Positions 6,305 to 13,689 are shown, counted from the stretch's first letter. The stretch is 18,687 bases of DNA from JALHMQ01 sp020248785 (GCA_046343415.1 JBKDNL010000159.1:1-18687); one strand, 5' to 3'. Numbers and translations are program-made. The notes: a model not told the origin generated them from the sequence alone.

Positions 6305-7042
6305 ATGGCCACCGACGCCCTGCACCGGCGCGACGCCTACCTGCGGCAGTGCGAGGCGGTGGTGACGCACGTCCATGGGCAGGGCGTCGAGCTCGATCGC
6401 ACGGTGTTCTATCCGCTCGGTGGCGGGCAGGCGGGCGACACCGGTCGGCTCGTGCTGGCCGACGGCACCGCCATTGCGGTCACGCACACGCGCAAGAGCC
6501 CTCGGCCCGACGCCACGCCCGACGACAGCCTGCATCTGCTGGATGCCGCCAGCGACTGGCGCGCGCGGCTCACCGTGGGCACGCCGGTGCGCGGCGAGAT
6601 CGACTGGACGCGCCGCTACCGGCACATGCGATTTCACACGGCCACGCATCTGTTGTGCGCGGTGGTGCGCCAGTTGGTCGACGGCTGCAGCATCACGGCC
6701 GACTATGCGCGGCTGGATTTCGCAATGACCGAGCCGCTGGAACGCGAGGCCGTGCAAAGCGGCCTGCGTGCGCTGGTTGAGGCGGGCCATGCGGTCGCGC
6801 AGCGCTGGATCACCGATGAGGAGCTCGCCGCCAATCCGCAGCTTGTCAAGTCGATGAGCGTGAGCCCGCCCATCGGCTACGGCCGCGTGCGGCTGCTCGA
6901 GGTGTACGGCGTGGACCTGCAGCCTTGCGGCGGCACGCACGTGGCCGACACGCGCGAAATTGGCGCGGTGCGCGTGGCCAAGATCGAAAAGAAGAGCGCA
7001 CGCACGCGGCGCGTGGTGCTGGAGTTCGATGCGCAGAACTAG
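6305..7042 (+). CDS. Free-standing alanyl-tRNA editing protein AlaX
   Basis: The 245-residue protein resembles the editing domain of alanyl-tRNA synthetase and would hydrolyse mischarged Ser-tRNA(Ala), and perhaps Gly-tRNA(Ala), in the cytoplasm. The zinc-binding motifs are intact: HTATH (111-115) and C208-GGT-H212. An N-terminal FYPLGGGQAGDTG segment (35-47) marks the medium-length AlaX-M class, as does the length. The ATG at 6305 is chosen because homology begins there (CEAVVTHV, FYPLGGGQ). The frame extends upstream inside the dinB-like gene, but in a different reading frame from it. The gene lies 2 bp after dinB and converges on the triheme cytochrome gene with only 9 bp between stops. 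Confidence 0.9.
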   Translation: MATDALHRRDAYLRQCEAVVTHVHGQGVELDRTVFYPLGGGQAGDTGRLVLADGTAIAVTHTRKSPRPDATPDDSLHLLDAASDWRARLTVGTPVRGEIDWTRRYRHMRFHTATHLLCAVVRQLVDGCSITADYARLDFAMTEPLEREAVQSGLRALVEAGHAVAQRWITDEELAANPQLVKSMSVSPPIGYGRVRLLEVYGVDLQPCGGTHVADTREIGAVRVAKIEKKSARTRRVVLEFDAQN

Positions 7043-7051
7043 CGCGGCACC

Positions 7052-8314
7052 CTAGCGCGCCCGCCGCACATCGACTGCCGACACCAGCGTTGCGCGATGC
7101 TCCCACGACTGGCGGATGTAGGTCGCGACCTGTGCCACCTCGTCGTCTGACAGGCTGTGCAGGAACGGCGGCATGCCAAAGGGCCGCGGATTGCCGTTGG
7201 TCGCGGGCGGAAAGCCGCCATAAAGCACGGCGCGCACGACATTGTTTGGCGCGTGCAGCGTCACAGCGCGGTTGCCGGCCAGCGCCGGGTACATGCCCGG
7301 CACGCCCTCGCCCTGCGCGCCGTGGCAGGCTGCACACTGGTCGCGATACAGCGCCTCGCCCGCCTGCAACACCGCGGGATCGGCCGCAACGAAGCGGCGC
7401 GCCACCGGCGCTTGCGTGCGTAGCCCTTGCAGGTACACGGCCATCGCCCGTGCATCTGCTTCCGTCAGGTACTGCGTGCTGCGGAACACGACATCGGCCA
7501 TCGGACCCATGACCGATGCGCGCGGTGCAACGCCCGTTGTCAGCAGTGCGGTGATCTCTTCGACCGACCAGTCGGCCAGACCGGCCTCACTCGACGCCGC
7601 GAGTGATGGCGCATACCAGCGCTGCATGGGAATGAGGCCACCGGCGAGCACGCCAGCGTCCTGTGTCGCGCCCAGCAGGTTGCGCGGCGCATGGCATGCC
7701 TCGCAATGGCCCAGGCCGCGCACCAGGTAACTGCCGCGGTTGAGCTCGACGGTCTGCGCCGCGTCGGGCCTGAAGCGCGCGGGCCGGAAGTACAGCGCGC
7801 GCCACACGGCGAGCGCGATCTGCGTGTTGTACGGAAAGCGCAGTGCGTGCGGGGCGTTGCGCTGGCGCACTGCCGGCACTTGGCGCAAAAAGGCGAACAG
7901 CGCGTCGCTGTCCTCCCGCGTGACCAGCGTGTAGTTCGGGTAGGGAAACGCTGGATAGAGCAGGCGACCGTCGGCCGAGCGGCCGTGATGCATCGCGCGC
8001 CAGAACGCATCGGCCGACCAGCGGCCGAGTCCGGTGGCGGGATCCGGCGTGAGATTGGACGCGTACACGACACCGAACGGCGTCTCGATGCCGCGGCCGC
8101 CCGCATAGGGCGCGCCGCCGCGCGCCGTGTGGCAGGCCGCGCAGTTGCCGATGCGCGCCAGGTATGCGCCGCGGGCCACGGTCGCTGCATCGCTTGCCGC
8201 CTGCACATCCGCGCGCAGCGGTGCTTCGCCGCGCAGGTTGAGCCAGGCAACCACGGCACTCGTCAGCGCGAGCAGCCCGACAGCGGCGAGCGCGATGCGG
8301 GCGGGGGCCTTCAT
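7052..8314 (-). CDS. Triheme cytochrome c (AdhB-like dehydrogenase electron acceptor)
   Basis: The 420-residue protein has three CxxCH haem c sites: CAACH (58-62), CEACH (204-208) and CAACH (327-331). An N-terminal hydrophobic segment (residues 7-26) would act as signal or anchor. Between haems 1 and 2 lies the ETPFGVVYASNLTPDPATGLGRW block typical of cytochrome subunits of membrane alcohol, aldehyde, gluconate or nicotinate dehydrogenases. These pass electrons from a periplasmic dehydrogenase to quinone or oxidase. No dehydrogenase gene is in this window, so the donor is unknown. It lies 52 bp downstream of the diheme cytochrome gene on the same strand. No clear Shine-Dalgarno sequence is seen. 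Confidence 0.88.
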   Translation of the reverse strand: MKAPARIALAAVGLLALTSAVVAWLNLRGEAPLRADVQAASDAATVARGAYLARIGNCAACHTARGGAPYAGGRGIETPFGVVYASNLTPDPATGLGRWSADAFWRAMHHGRSADGRLLYPAFPYPNYTLVTREDSDALFAFLRQVPAVRQRNAPHALRFPYNTQIALAVWRALYFRPARFRPDAAQTVELNRGSYLVRGLGHCEACHAPRNLLGATQDAGVLAGGLIPMQRWYAPSLAASSEAGLADWSVEEITALLTTGVAPRASVMGPMADVVFRSTQYLTEADARAMAVYLQGLRTQAPVARRFVAADPAVLQAGEALYRDQCAACHGAQGEGVPGMYPALAGNRAVTLHAPNNVVRAVLYGGFPPATNGNPRPFGMPPFLHSLSDDEVAQVATYIRQSWEHRATLVSAVDVRRAR

Positions 8315-8366
8315 GCTGCGTCGTTCACGTTACGCCGCTGCACGCCACTCGCTGGACGCTGCCCCG

Positions 8367-9065
8367 TCATTGCAGGTCGCTTCCGCAATCCAGCGGCAGC
8401 GGCGCCGCCGGTCGCGCTGCAGGGGCGGCGCCACGCGGGACGTCCTGCGCGGCCAGCCACGCCGCCACGGCGCTCACATCCTCCGGCCTCATGCGATTGG
8501 CGATCGTACCCATGCAGTCGGGCGCGGCAGCCTTGCGCTGCCCGGTGCGCCAAGCGCCGAGTTGCGCGATCAGGTAGTCACGCGGCAGGCCCAGCAGCCC
8601 GGGCATCGCCGGCTGCACGCCCATCATGCGGTCGCCATGACAGCTCGTGCAGGACGGCAACTTGCGCGCCGGATCGCCTTGTCGGACCAGCAGCGCGCCT
8701 CGCTCGAGCACGGCCGGCGAAGCGTCCAGCGGCTGCGCTGGCGGGTGGGGCAGGTCGAGCGCAGCGAAGTAAGCCGCGATCTCCTGCAGATAGGCGGGCG
8801 TGAGGTGGTCGACCAGATGGACCATCGCCTCATTGTTGCGCCGGCCCAGCTGGAAGTTCTTCAACTGGTTGTACAGGTACCCGGCGGGCTTGCCTGCAAT
8901 GCGCGGGAAGTAGCCCTCGCGCGACGCGCGCCCGTCCTTGCCGTGGCAGGCCGTGCAGGCCTGCATGCGCTGCGCGATGGTGTCCGCGGGGCGCTGCGCC
9001 AGTGCGGTGCCGCTGGCAAGGAAGGCCAGTGCCGACACCAATGCGAGAAGTGGCATGCGATGCAT
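8367..9065 (-). CDS. Diheme cytochrome c (cytochrome c4-like)
   Basis: The 232-residue protein has a signal peptide (residues 1-23, ending ALA|Q) and two haem sites, CTACH (37-41) and CTSCH (139-143). Each begins a cytochrome c domain of about 100 residues, the two-domain plan of cytochrome c4. The first domain contains YFPRIAGKPAGYLYNQLKNFQLGRR and the second MPGLLGLPRDYLIAQLGAWRTGQR, both typical of the family. Such proteins carry electrons in the periplasm. It precedes the triheme cytochrome on the same strand and probably shares a transcript. It sits 49 bp after the DUF2721 gene, so the whole minus-strand run from exbB could be one long transcript. A second ATG four codons in (9056) is an alternative start. 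Confidence 0.88.
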   Translation of the reverse strand: MHRMPLLALVSALAFLASGTALAQRPADTIAQRMQACTACHGKDGRASREGYFPRIAGKPAGYLYNQLKNFQLGRRNNEAMVHLVDHLTPAYLQEIAAYFAALDLPHPPAQPLDASPAVLERGALLVRQGDPARKLPSCTSCHGDRMMGVQPAMPGLLGLPRDYLIAQLGAWRTGQRKAAAPDCMGTIANRMRPEDVSAVAAWLAAQDVPRGAAPAARPAAPLPLDCGSDLQ

Positions 9066-9114
9066 CTTGGACAGACCCGCGCGTGCCGCGCCAGCGCTGC
9101 GGGGAAAACTGGAC

Positions 9115-9579
9115 TCAGCTCGGTGGAGCCTGTGCGTCGATCACGCCGAAGCGCAGGGACGCGGTTGCCAGGTACACCTCGCGCAGGAAAAACAGCAGGC
9201 CGACGATCAGCGAGCCCAGCGCCAGCGCGAACACGGCGGCGACCACGCGCGTGAGATCGGGCAACCATTCGTAGTAGGCAGTGATGAAGAGCCCGACGAT
9301 GACCGCGCAGACGAGCAGCGCCGCCACCACGCACAGCGTGATCGCCCGGTTGATGAGCCGCGCGCGCCGCGTCAAGCGTTTGAGTTCCTCGTGAATCTGG
9401 GCGCTGCGTTGCAGCGACGCGCTGCGCAGTTCGCTTTCCACCGCGCGCGCCCGGTCGACGATGCGCGCCAGCCGCGTCGCGGTCACGCCCAATAGCCCGG
9501 CTATGCCGGTCAGCAGAAACACAGGGGCCACTGACAGTTGGATGACATGACTGATCTGACCGAGGTCCGCAGCCGCCAT
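9115..9579 (-). CDS. DUF2721-type membrane protein
   Basis: The 154-residue protein has an N-terminal hydrophobic helix (about 14-33), a charged helical middle (ATRLARIVDRARAVESELR, then HEELKRLTRRARLINRAI) and two further membrane helices (about 80-101 and 112-133). This arrangement and the ISHVIQLSVAPVFLLTGIAGLLGVTATRLARIVDRAR start match the DUF2721 family, whose function is not known. The frame is open further upstream, but the ATG at 9579 is chosen because homology begins there and because it overlaps the btuF stop as TGATG. That coupling suggests co-expression with btuF; whether it has any part in B12 uptake cannot be judged from sequence. Confidence 0.8.
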   Translation of the reverse strand: MAAADLGQISHVIQLSVAPVFLLTGIAGLLGVTATRLARIVDRARAVESELRSASLQRSAQIHEELKRLTRRARLINRAITLCVVAALLVCAVIVGLFITAYYEWLPDLTRVVAAVFALALGSLIVGLLFFLREVYLATASLRFGVIDAQAPPS

Positions 9580-10466
9580 CACGCGGCCCTTCGCGCGCGT
9601 TCGATGTGCTCGCACAGAACCGCGACCTCGTCGAGCATGCGCGGCGAGTGGCGGTTGATCTTGTTGCCGTCGAGCGTGACCAGCAGATCGTCGCGCACCG
9701 CCGGCAGCGCGGCAAAGCGCCGCCACATGTCGAGCGAACCACTCGGCTTGGCGTGGGCTTCGGCGGTGGCGATGACTTGAGGCGCGGTGGCGATCACCGC
9801 CTCGATGCCCACCTGTGGCGCAATCGGTGCCAGCGTGCCGAATACGTTGCGGCCACCGCAGACCTGGATGGCCTCGGTCAGCACATGCGGGCGACCCAGT
9901 GTCATGAGCGGCTGGGACCAGATCTGATAGAACACGCGCACCTCGCTGCGGCCTGCGTAGCGTGCGCGCAGGGCGGCCAGACGGGCGCGGAAATCAGCCG
10001 TCGCCGCGGCCGCATGCGGCGCCGCCGTCAGTACGCCAAGCCGCTCCAGCGAGGTGGCGACACGATCCAGCGCGCCCGGTTCATTCACGTACACGGGCAC
10101 CCGCAGGCGGCGCAATGCATCGATCAGGGCCGGCGGAAAGCCGCTGCCCCAGACCACCACCAGATCGGGCTGCAGCGCGCTGATGCGCTCCAGGTCGAGG
10201 CTGTGCGCACGGCCCACGCGCGGGATCACCCGCGCGGCTGCAGGAAAGTCCGCATATTCGGTGGTGCCCACGATGCGGTCGCCGACGCCGATGGCATACA
10301 GCTGCTCGGTGATGTGCGGTGCCAGCGCGACGATGCGCTGCGCGGGCCGGGGGAGTGTCACGTTCTGGCCGGCGTCGTCCGTGACGGTGGGCTTTGCCTG
10401 CGCAGCAGGCGCCAGCAGCAGCGACGCGAGGCAGCCCAGCGGGGCGAGCAAGCGCGCGGCGCGCAT
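9579..10466 (-). CDS. btuF: Periplasmic vitamin B12-binding protein BtuF
   Basis: The 295-residue type III substrate-binding protein delivers cobalamin to BtuCD. The signal peptide is residues 1-24 (AQA|K). The mature protein begins with the VTDDAGQNVTLPRPAQRIVALAPHITEQLYAIGVGDRIVGTTEYADFP block typical of BtuF. SLDLERISALQPDLVVVWGSG (about 90-110) and the YVNEP segment follow. Haemin and siderophore binders share this fold, but the TEQLYAIG and Y-x-D-FP pattern and the btuBCD genes nearby favour B12. It lies on the opposite strand to btuBCD and 4.6 kb away. No cobalamin-riboswitch core was found in the 185 bp upstream. The length fits the family (260-300). Confidence 0.87.
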   Translation of the reverse strand: MRAARLLAPLGCLASLLLAPAAQAKPTVTDDAGQNVTLPRPAQRIVALAPHITEQLYAIGVGDRIVGTTEYADFPAAARVIPRVGRAHSLDLERISALQPDLVVVWGSGFPPALIDALRRLRVPVYVNEPGALDRVATSLERLGVLTAAPHAAAATADFRARLAALRARYAGRSEVRVFYQIWSQPLMTLGRPHVLTEAIQVCGGRNVFGTLAPIAPQVGIEAVIATAPQVIATAEAHAKPSGSLDMWRRFAALPAVRDDLLVTLDGNKINRHSPRMLDEVAVLCEHIERARRAA

Positions 10467-10528
10467 CGCTAGTGTCCCGAACCATCAGTTTCGAAGCCTT
10501 GCCGCGGGCGTGCCGAATGGTGGCGCAA

Positions 10529-10628
10529 AACAATGGCGAATTGGCCGCCAGACGCGAAGCCGCGCGCAGCCAGGTTGGGAACCCGGCGAGCACTGCGACA
10601 AAGTGTGGCGGCGATTCTCGCCATTGTT
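10529..10628. repeat. Long imperfect inverted repeat between exbD and btuF
   Basis: The left arm contains AACAATGGCGA (10529-10539) and GCCGCCA (10544-10550). The right arm contains the exact complements TGGCGGC (10606-10612) and TCGCCATTGTT (10618-10628). That gives 18 perfect pairs in two blocks, joined by short unequal spacers, around a 55-nt loop that holds a smaller GGTT-GGG-AACC hairpin. On the minus strand the outer arm runs into TTTTG, which weakly recalls an intrinsic terminator. It occupies most of the 185-bp exbD-btuF gap, which contains no gene. The structure is seen; terminator, sRNA or mRNA-processing roles are guesses. Confidence 0.6.
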
Positions 10629-10651
10629 GTTTCGAAAGTTGTGGGTTGGGA

Positions 10652-11119
10652 CTAGGGCTTGGCTGGCGCGGGGACGGCCGCGGCGGCCGGCTCCTCAACA
10701 GATCGCGGCGGGTCGGTGACGAAGCCCAGCTTCGTGATGCCGGCCACTTGCGCGGCCGACATCACGCGGGCGATCGCCTCATAGCGCGTGCCCTTGGACG
10801 CCAGCAGGTGCAGCTCGGGCTGCGGCTGCTTCTTGGCGCCCTCCTGCAGCCGCAGGGTCAGTTGCGCATCGTCGATGCGCTCGTCGTTCCAGCGCAGCGT
10901 GCCGTCGGCCTCGATCGCGAGCTTGACGGTGTCGGGTCGTGTGGCCGCGGCAGCCGCCTTTACATCTGGCAGATCGAGCCGCAGCGCGTAGGCCAGCAGC
11001 GGTGCGGTGATGATGAAGATGACCAGCAGGACCAGCATCACGTCCACCAGGGGCGTGACATTGATTTCCGCCATCGGCTGCGATGGCGATTGGCCGCGTT
11101 CGAAGCCGCCGAAGCTCAT
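10652..11119 (-). CDS. exbD: ExbD/TolR-family proton-channel subunit
   Basis: The 155-residue inner-membrane protein works with ExbB to turn the proton gradient into force on TonB (or TolA). It has a short cytoplasmic N-terminus, one membrane helix (about 23-45) in INVTPLVDVMLVLLVIFIITAPLL with the conserved channel aspartate (D26), and a periplasmic domain (about 50-140). It ends in a low-complexity Pro/Ala tail. ExbD and TolR are hard to separate by sequence. The absence of tolA, tolB and pal nearby, and the adjacent btu genes, favour ExbD. Its start overlaps the exbB stop by four bases (ATGA), so translation is coupled. No tonB gene lies in the window. Confidence 0.87.
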   Translation of the reverse strand: MSFGGFERGQSPSQPMAEINVTPLVDVMLVLLVIFIITAPLLAYALRLDLPDVKAAAAATRPDTVKLAIEADGTLRWNDERIDDAQLTLRLQEGAKKQPQPELHLLASKGTRYEAIARVMSAAQVAGITKLGFVTDPPRSVEEPAAAAVPAPAKP

Positions 11120-11799
11120 GAGGCAGGCTTGGAGCCGACAGTCAGGAACGCGTGCAGGTCATGCGCAAAGCCGTCAAGCTGCGCGAGCACGATTCGGTTC
11201 ACGCGCGTGAACGCGTTGTAGGCCAGCACGGCCGGGATGGCGACCGCCAGGCCGAACGCCGTCATGATCAGTGCCTCGCCGACCGGCGCGGCCACCTTTT
11301 CAATGGAGATGGTGCCGGTTGAGGCGATGCTGATCAGCGCGTGGTAGATGCCCCAGACGGTGCCGAACAGCCCAATGAAGGGTGCGGTGCTGCCCACCGA
11401 GGCGAGGAACGTCAGCCCGCTTTCAAGCTGCGCGGCCGCCTCGTTGATGCGTTGGCGCAGCAGCCGGGTGAGCAGCTCGGAGCGGGTGGTCTGCGCCGCC
11501 AGCGTGTTCTCCGACACCGGAGCGTTCACGGCCGTGGCGGCGCTGCTGGCCAGCGGCACGAAGATCGACTCGCCATCGAGCGGCTTGAGCAGCGCGACGG
11601 CCTCATCGAGCGAGTGCGCCTGCCAGAACTTGTCCAACTCGCGCGAGGCGCGCCGCACGCGCAGCCAGGCCCCGGTCTTCCACAGAATGAGGAACCAGCT
11701 GCCGACCGACATTGCCAGCAGCACATAGGCGGTGAAGCGGATCACCGCGTCGGCTTGCGCCCAGAAGTGGCCGAGTCCGAGTGTGGCGCCGGCGTCCAT
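11116..11799 (-). CDS. exbB: ExbB/TolQ/MotA-family proton-channel protein
   Basis: The 227-residue inner-membrane protein has three hydrophobic segments (about 20-42, 130-158 and 175-197). The family signatures are ASVGSTAPFIGLFGTVWGIYHALISI and PVGEALIMTAFGLAVAIPAVLAYN. It forms the pentameric proton channel around the ExbD helix. The frame runs further upstream, but the ATG at 11799 is fixed by a strong Shine-Dalgarno sequence (GGAGGA) and by where homology begins. The 55-bp gap to dapB includes a small inverted repeat (CGTTGCG at 11820-11826 with CGCAACG at 11838-11844) without a T-tract. exbB-exbD following dapB is, from general knowledge, common in Burkholderiales. Confidence 0.88.
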   Translation of the reverse strand: MDAGATLGLGHFWAQADAVIRFTAYVLLAMSVGSWFLILWKTGAWLRVRRASRELDKFWQAHSLDEAVALLKPLDGESIFVPLASSAATAVNAPVSENTLAAQTTRSELLTRLLRQRINEAAAQLESGLTFLASVGSTAPFIGLFGTVWGIYHALISIASTGTISIEKVAAPVGEALIMTAFGLAVAIPAVLAYNAFTRVNRIVLAQLDGFAHDLHAFLTVGSKPAS

Positions 11800-11854
11800 C
11801 AGCGGGTCCTCCGCGGGCGCGTTGCGGCGCGCGTCAACGCAACGATCGCCGCAT

Positions 11855-12658
11855 TCATCGGCGCAACCCCAGCACGTCGTCCATGTCGAATAGGCCCGTT
11901 TTCTTGTCCGCCAGGAAGCGCGCCGCGCGAACGCTGCCGTGCGCATAGACCATGCGGCTGGTCGACTTGTGCGTGATCTCGATGCGCTCGCCGGTACCGG
12001 CAAAGAGCACGGTGTGATCGCCGACGATGTCACCGCCGCGAATCGCCGCAAAGCCGATCGAGCCGGGTTTGCGCTCGCCGGTCACGCCCTCGCGCGCGAA
12101 CACGCCCACGTCCTTCAGGTCCTGGCCCAGGGCCCGGGCGATCACCTCGCCCATTTTCAGCGCCGTGCCCGACGGCGCATCGACCTTGTGGCGATGATGT
12201 GCCTCGATGACTTCGATGTCGTAGCCGCTGGAGAGCATCTTGGCGGCCACTTCCAGCAGCTTGAAGGTGACGTTGACGCCAACGCTCATGTTCGGCGAGA
12301 ACACGACCGCGGTCCTTTCGGCCACAGCGCGGATGGCCTGCTTGCCGGCGTCGTCGAAGCCGGTGGTGCCAATCACCAGCCGCGTGCCGTGCGCCGCGCA
12401 CACCGGCAGGTGCGCCAGGGTCGCCTCGGGCCGGGTGAAGTCGATCAGCACATCGGCGTCGCGCAGGGCGGCCAGCTCACTTGTGATGAAGACGCCCGTC
12501 TTCTGTCCGAGAAAGTCCCCGGCGTCGCGGCCCAGATCCGGGCTGCCCATGCGATCAAGCGCCACCGCAAGCCGGCAATCGGCCGCGGCCAGGGTGGACT
12601 CGATCAACATCCGGCCCATGCGACCGGACGCGCCGGCGATCGCCACGCGCAATGTCAT
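11855..12658 (-). CDS. dapB: 4-hydroxy-tetrahydrodipicolinate reductase DapB
   Basis: The 267-residue cytoplasmic enzyme reduces hydroxy-tetrahydrodipicolinate with NAD(P)H in the lysine and diaminopimelate pathway, so it also serves peptidoglycan synthesis. The nucleotide-binding motif GASGRMGR is at residues 9-16. LVIGTTGF (94-101) and FSPNMSVGVN (120-129) are family motifs. The catalytic EAHHRHKVDAPSGTAL block (152-167) contains the active-site histidine and lysine. The ATG at 12658 is preferred over an upstream in-frame ATG at 12697, which would overlap bamE and add residues absent from the family. It follows bamE by 10 bp, so the two are probably co-transcribed. Confidence 0.96.
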   Translation of the reverse strand: MTLRVAIAGASGRMGRMLIESTLAAADCRLAVALDRMGSPDLGRDAGDFLGQKTGVFITSELAALRDADVLIDFTRPEATLAHLPVCAAHGTRLVIGTTGFDDAGKQAIRAVAERTAVVFSPNMSVGVNVTFKLLEVAAKMLSSGYDIEVIEAHHRHKVDAPSGTALKMGEVIARALGQDLKDVGVFAREGVTGERKPGSIGFAAIRGGDIVGDHTVLFAGTGERIEITHKSTSRMVYAHGSVRAARFLADKKTGLFDMDDVLGLRR

Positions 12659-12668
12659 GTCGGCAGCC

Positions 12669-13151
12669 TTACTTGTAAATGGGGCCGGGCTCTTCACGAC
12701 CCGGGTCGCTGGGCCGTGTGGGCTGGTTCTTCTTAATCTTGAACGCGTCGCGTCCGAGGATCAGATTGTCCGCCGTGGTCTCCGGCGGCATCTCGTCACT
12801 CTTGAACTGCGCGAGCCGGTTGTCCTTGAACCACACTGTCAATTGCCGCTGTTGAAGTTCACCGGTCTTGCCACGCTTGAGCAGGTACACATAGTCCCAG
12901 CGATTTGGGTGGAAGCCGCTGGTGAGCATCGGCGTGCCCAGGAGAAACCGCACCTGCTCGCGGCTCATGCCCTCGCGCAGCTGGTCCACCATTTCCTGCG
13001 TCACCACGTTGCCCTGTTGCACGTCGGGGCGATACGGCTGAAGGACCGGCGGCACCCAGCTCGCGACCGACTGGCAGCCGGCCAAGAGAAGTGTGCAAGT
13101 CAGTATCAGCGCCAGCAGCGGCTCGCCGCGTTCAAGAGAGGGATGTTTCAT
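12669..13151 (-). CDS. bamE: Outer-membrane assembly lipoprotein BamE
   Basis: The 160-residue lipoprotein belongs to the BAM complex, which inserts beta-barrel proteins (including BtuB) into the outer membrane. The signal peptide ends in the lipobox LLAG|C with acylated C26. The SmpA/OmlA domain follows (about 45-125), with YRPDVQQGNVVTQEMVDQLREGMSREQVRFLLGTPM and WDYVYLLKRG. The C-terminal tail is charged and longer than the E. coli protein (about 113 residues), which is usual in betaproteobacteria. The frame is open upstream, but the ATG at 13151 gives the correct signal peptide. It is divergent from fur, with the start codons 82 bp apart. Confidence 0.94.
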   Translation of the reverse strand: MKHPSLERGEPLLALILTCTLLLAGCQSVASWVPPVLQPYRPDVQQGNVVTQEMVDQLREGMSREQVRFLLGTPMLTSGFHPNRWDYVYLLKRGKTGELQQRQLTVWFKDNRLAQFKSDEMPPETTADNLILGRDAFKIKKNQPTRPSDPGREEPGPIYK

Positions 13152-13160
13152 GGCGGCGCT

Positions 13161-13178
13161 ATGATACCCAGGCATCAT
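13161..13178. promoter_or_regulatory. Palindrome in the bamE-fur divergent promoter region
   Basis: ATGATACC-CA-GGCATCAT is an 18-bp palindrome with one mismatched pair (7 of 8). It contains TATGAT (13160-13165) as a possible plus-strand -10 box and TATCAT (13166-13161) as a possible minus-strand -10 box, so a protein bound here could block both promoters. It has only limited resemblance to the 19-bp Fur box, so Fur autoregulation is possible but unproven. -35 boxes are not clear on either strand. Confidence 0.4.
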
Positions 13179-13233
13179 GCTCAGCCGTGGCCATGCCAAC
13201 GCTGATGCCCTTCGGACTTGCCGCTTGCCCACC

Positions 13234-13689
13234 ATGCCGCATCGCGTTGGATCATCCAGTGCCGAGCTCAAGAGCAGTGGCCTGAAGGCCACCTTGCCGA
13301 GGATGAAGATCCTCGAGGTGTTCCAGCGCGCCGCCGCCGCCAGCGGTGCGCGACACCTCAGCGCCGAGGATGTTTACAAGGCGCTGATCGCCGAGAACCT
13401 CGACGTCGGCCTGGCGACCGTCTATCGCGTGCTTACCCAGTTCGAACAGGCCGGTCTGCTGTCACGCAACCACTTCGAGCAGGGCCGCGCGGTGTTCGAA
13501 CTGAACGAGGGCTCGCATCACGATCATCTCGTGTGCCTGACCTGCGGCAAGGTCGAGGAGTTTGTCGATACCGAGATCGAGCAGCGCCAGCACAAGATCG
13601 CCGAGCAGCACGGCTTTCAACTGCAGGACCACGCGCTGGCGCTCTACGGCATCTGCGCCAAGCAGGATTGCCCCAATCGGCCACCCTGA
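13234..13689 (+). CDS. fur: Ferric uptake regulator Fur
   Basis: The 151-residue iron-responsive repressor has an N-terminal winged helix (about 10-85; ELKSSGLKATLPRMKILEVFQ and DVGLATVYRVLTQFEQAGLL). The C-terminal dimerisation and metal domain carries HHDH (95-98), the C101-LT-C104 pair, and a second cysteine pair (C141 and C146). The LKSxGLKATLPR start is characteristic of beta- and gammaproteobacterial Fur. An in-frame ATG at 13177 would add 19 residues unlike the family, so 13234 is preferred, although neither has a good Shine-Dalgarno sequence. Fur usually controls TonB/ExbBD and siderophore genes, so exbBD here are reasonable targets, but no convincing Fur box was seen in front of exbB. 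Confidence 0.95.
   Translation: MPHRVGSSSAELKSSGLKATLPRMKILEVFQRAAAASGARHLSAEDVYKALIAENLDVGLATVYRVLTQFEQAGLLSRNHFEQGRAVFELNEGSHHDHLVCLTCGKVEEFVDTEIEQRQHKIAEQHGFQLQDHALALYGICAKQDCPNRPP

Noticed and set aside
10467..10651. Second cobalamin riboswitch upstream of btuF
   Set aside because: No GCTGCCCCCGCAACnGTAA core or GGAGACC tail was found on the minus strand.
12240..13205. Plus-strand frame of 321 codons across dapB and bamE
   Set aside because: Antisense to two clear genes and no family resemblance.
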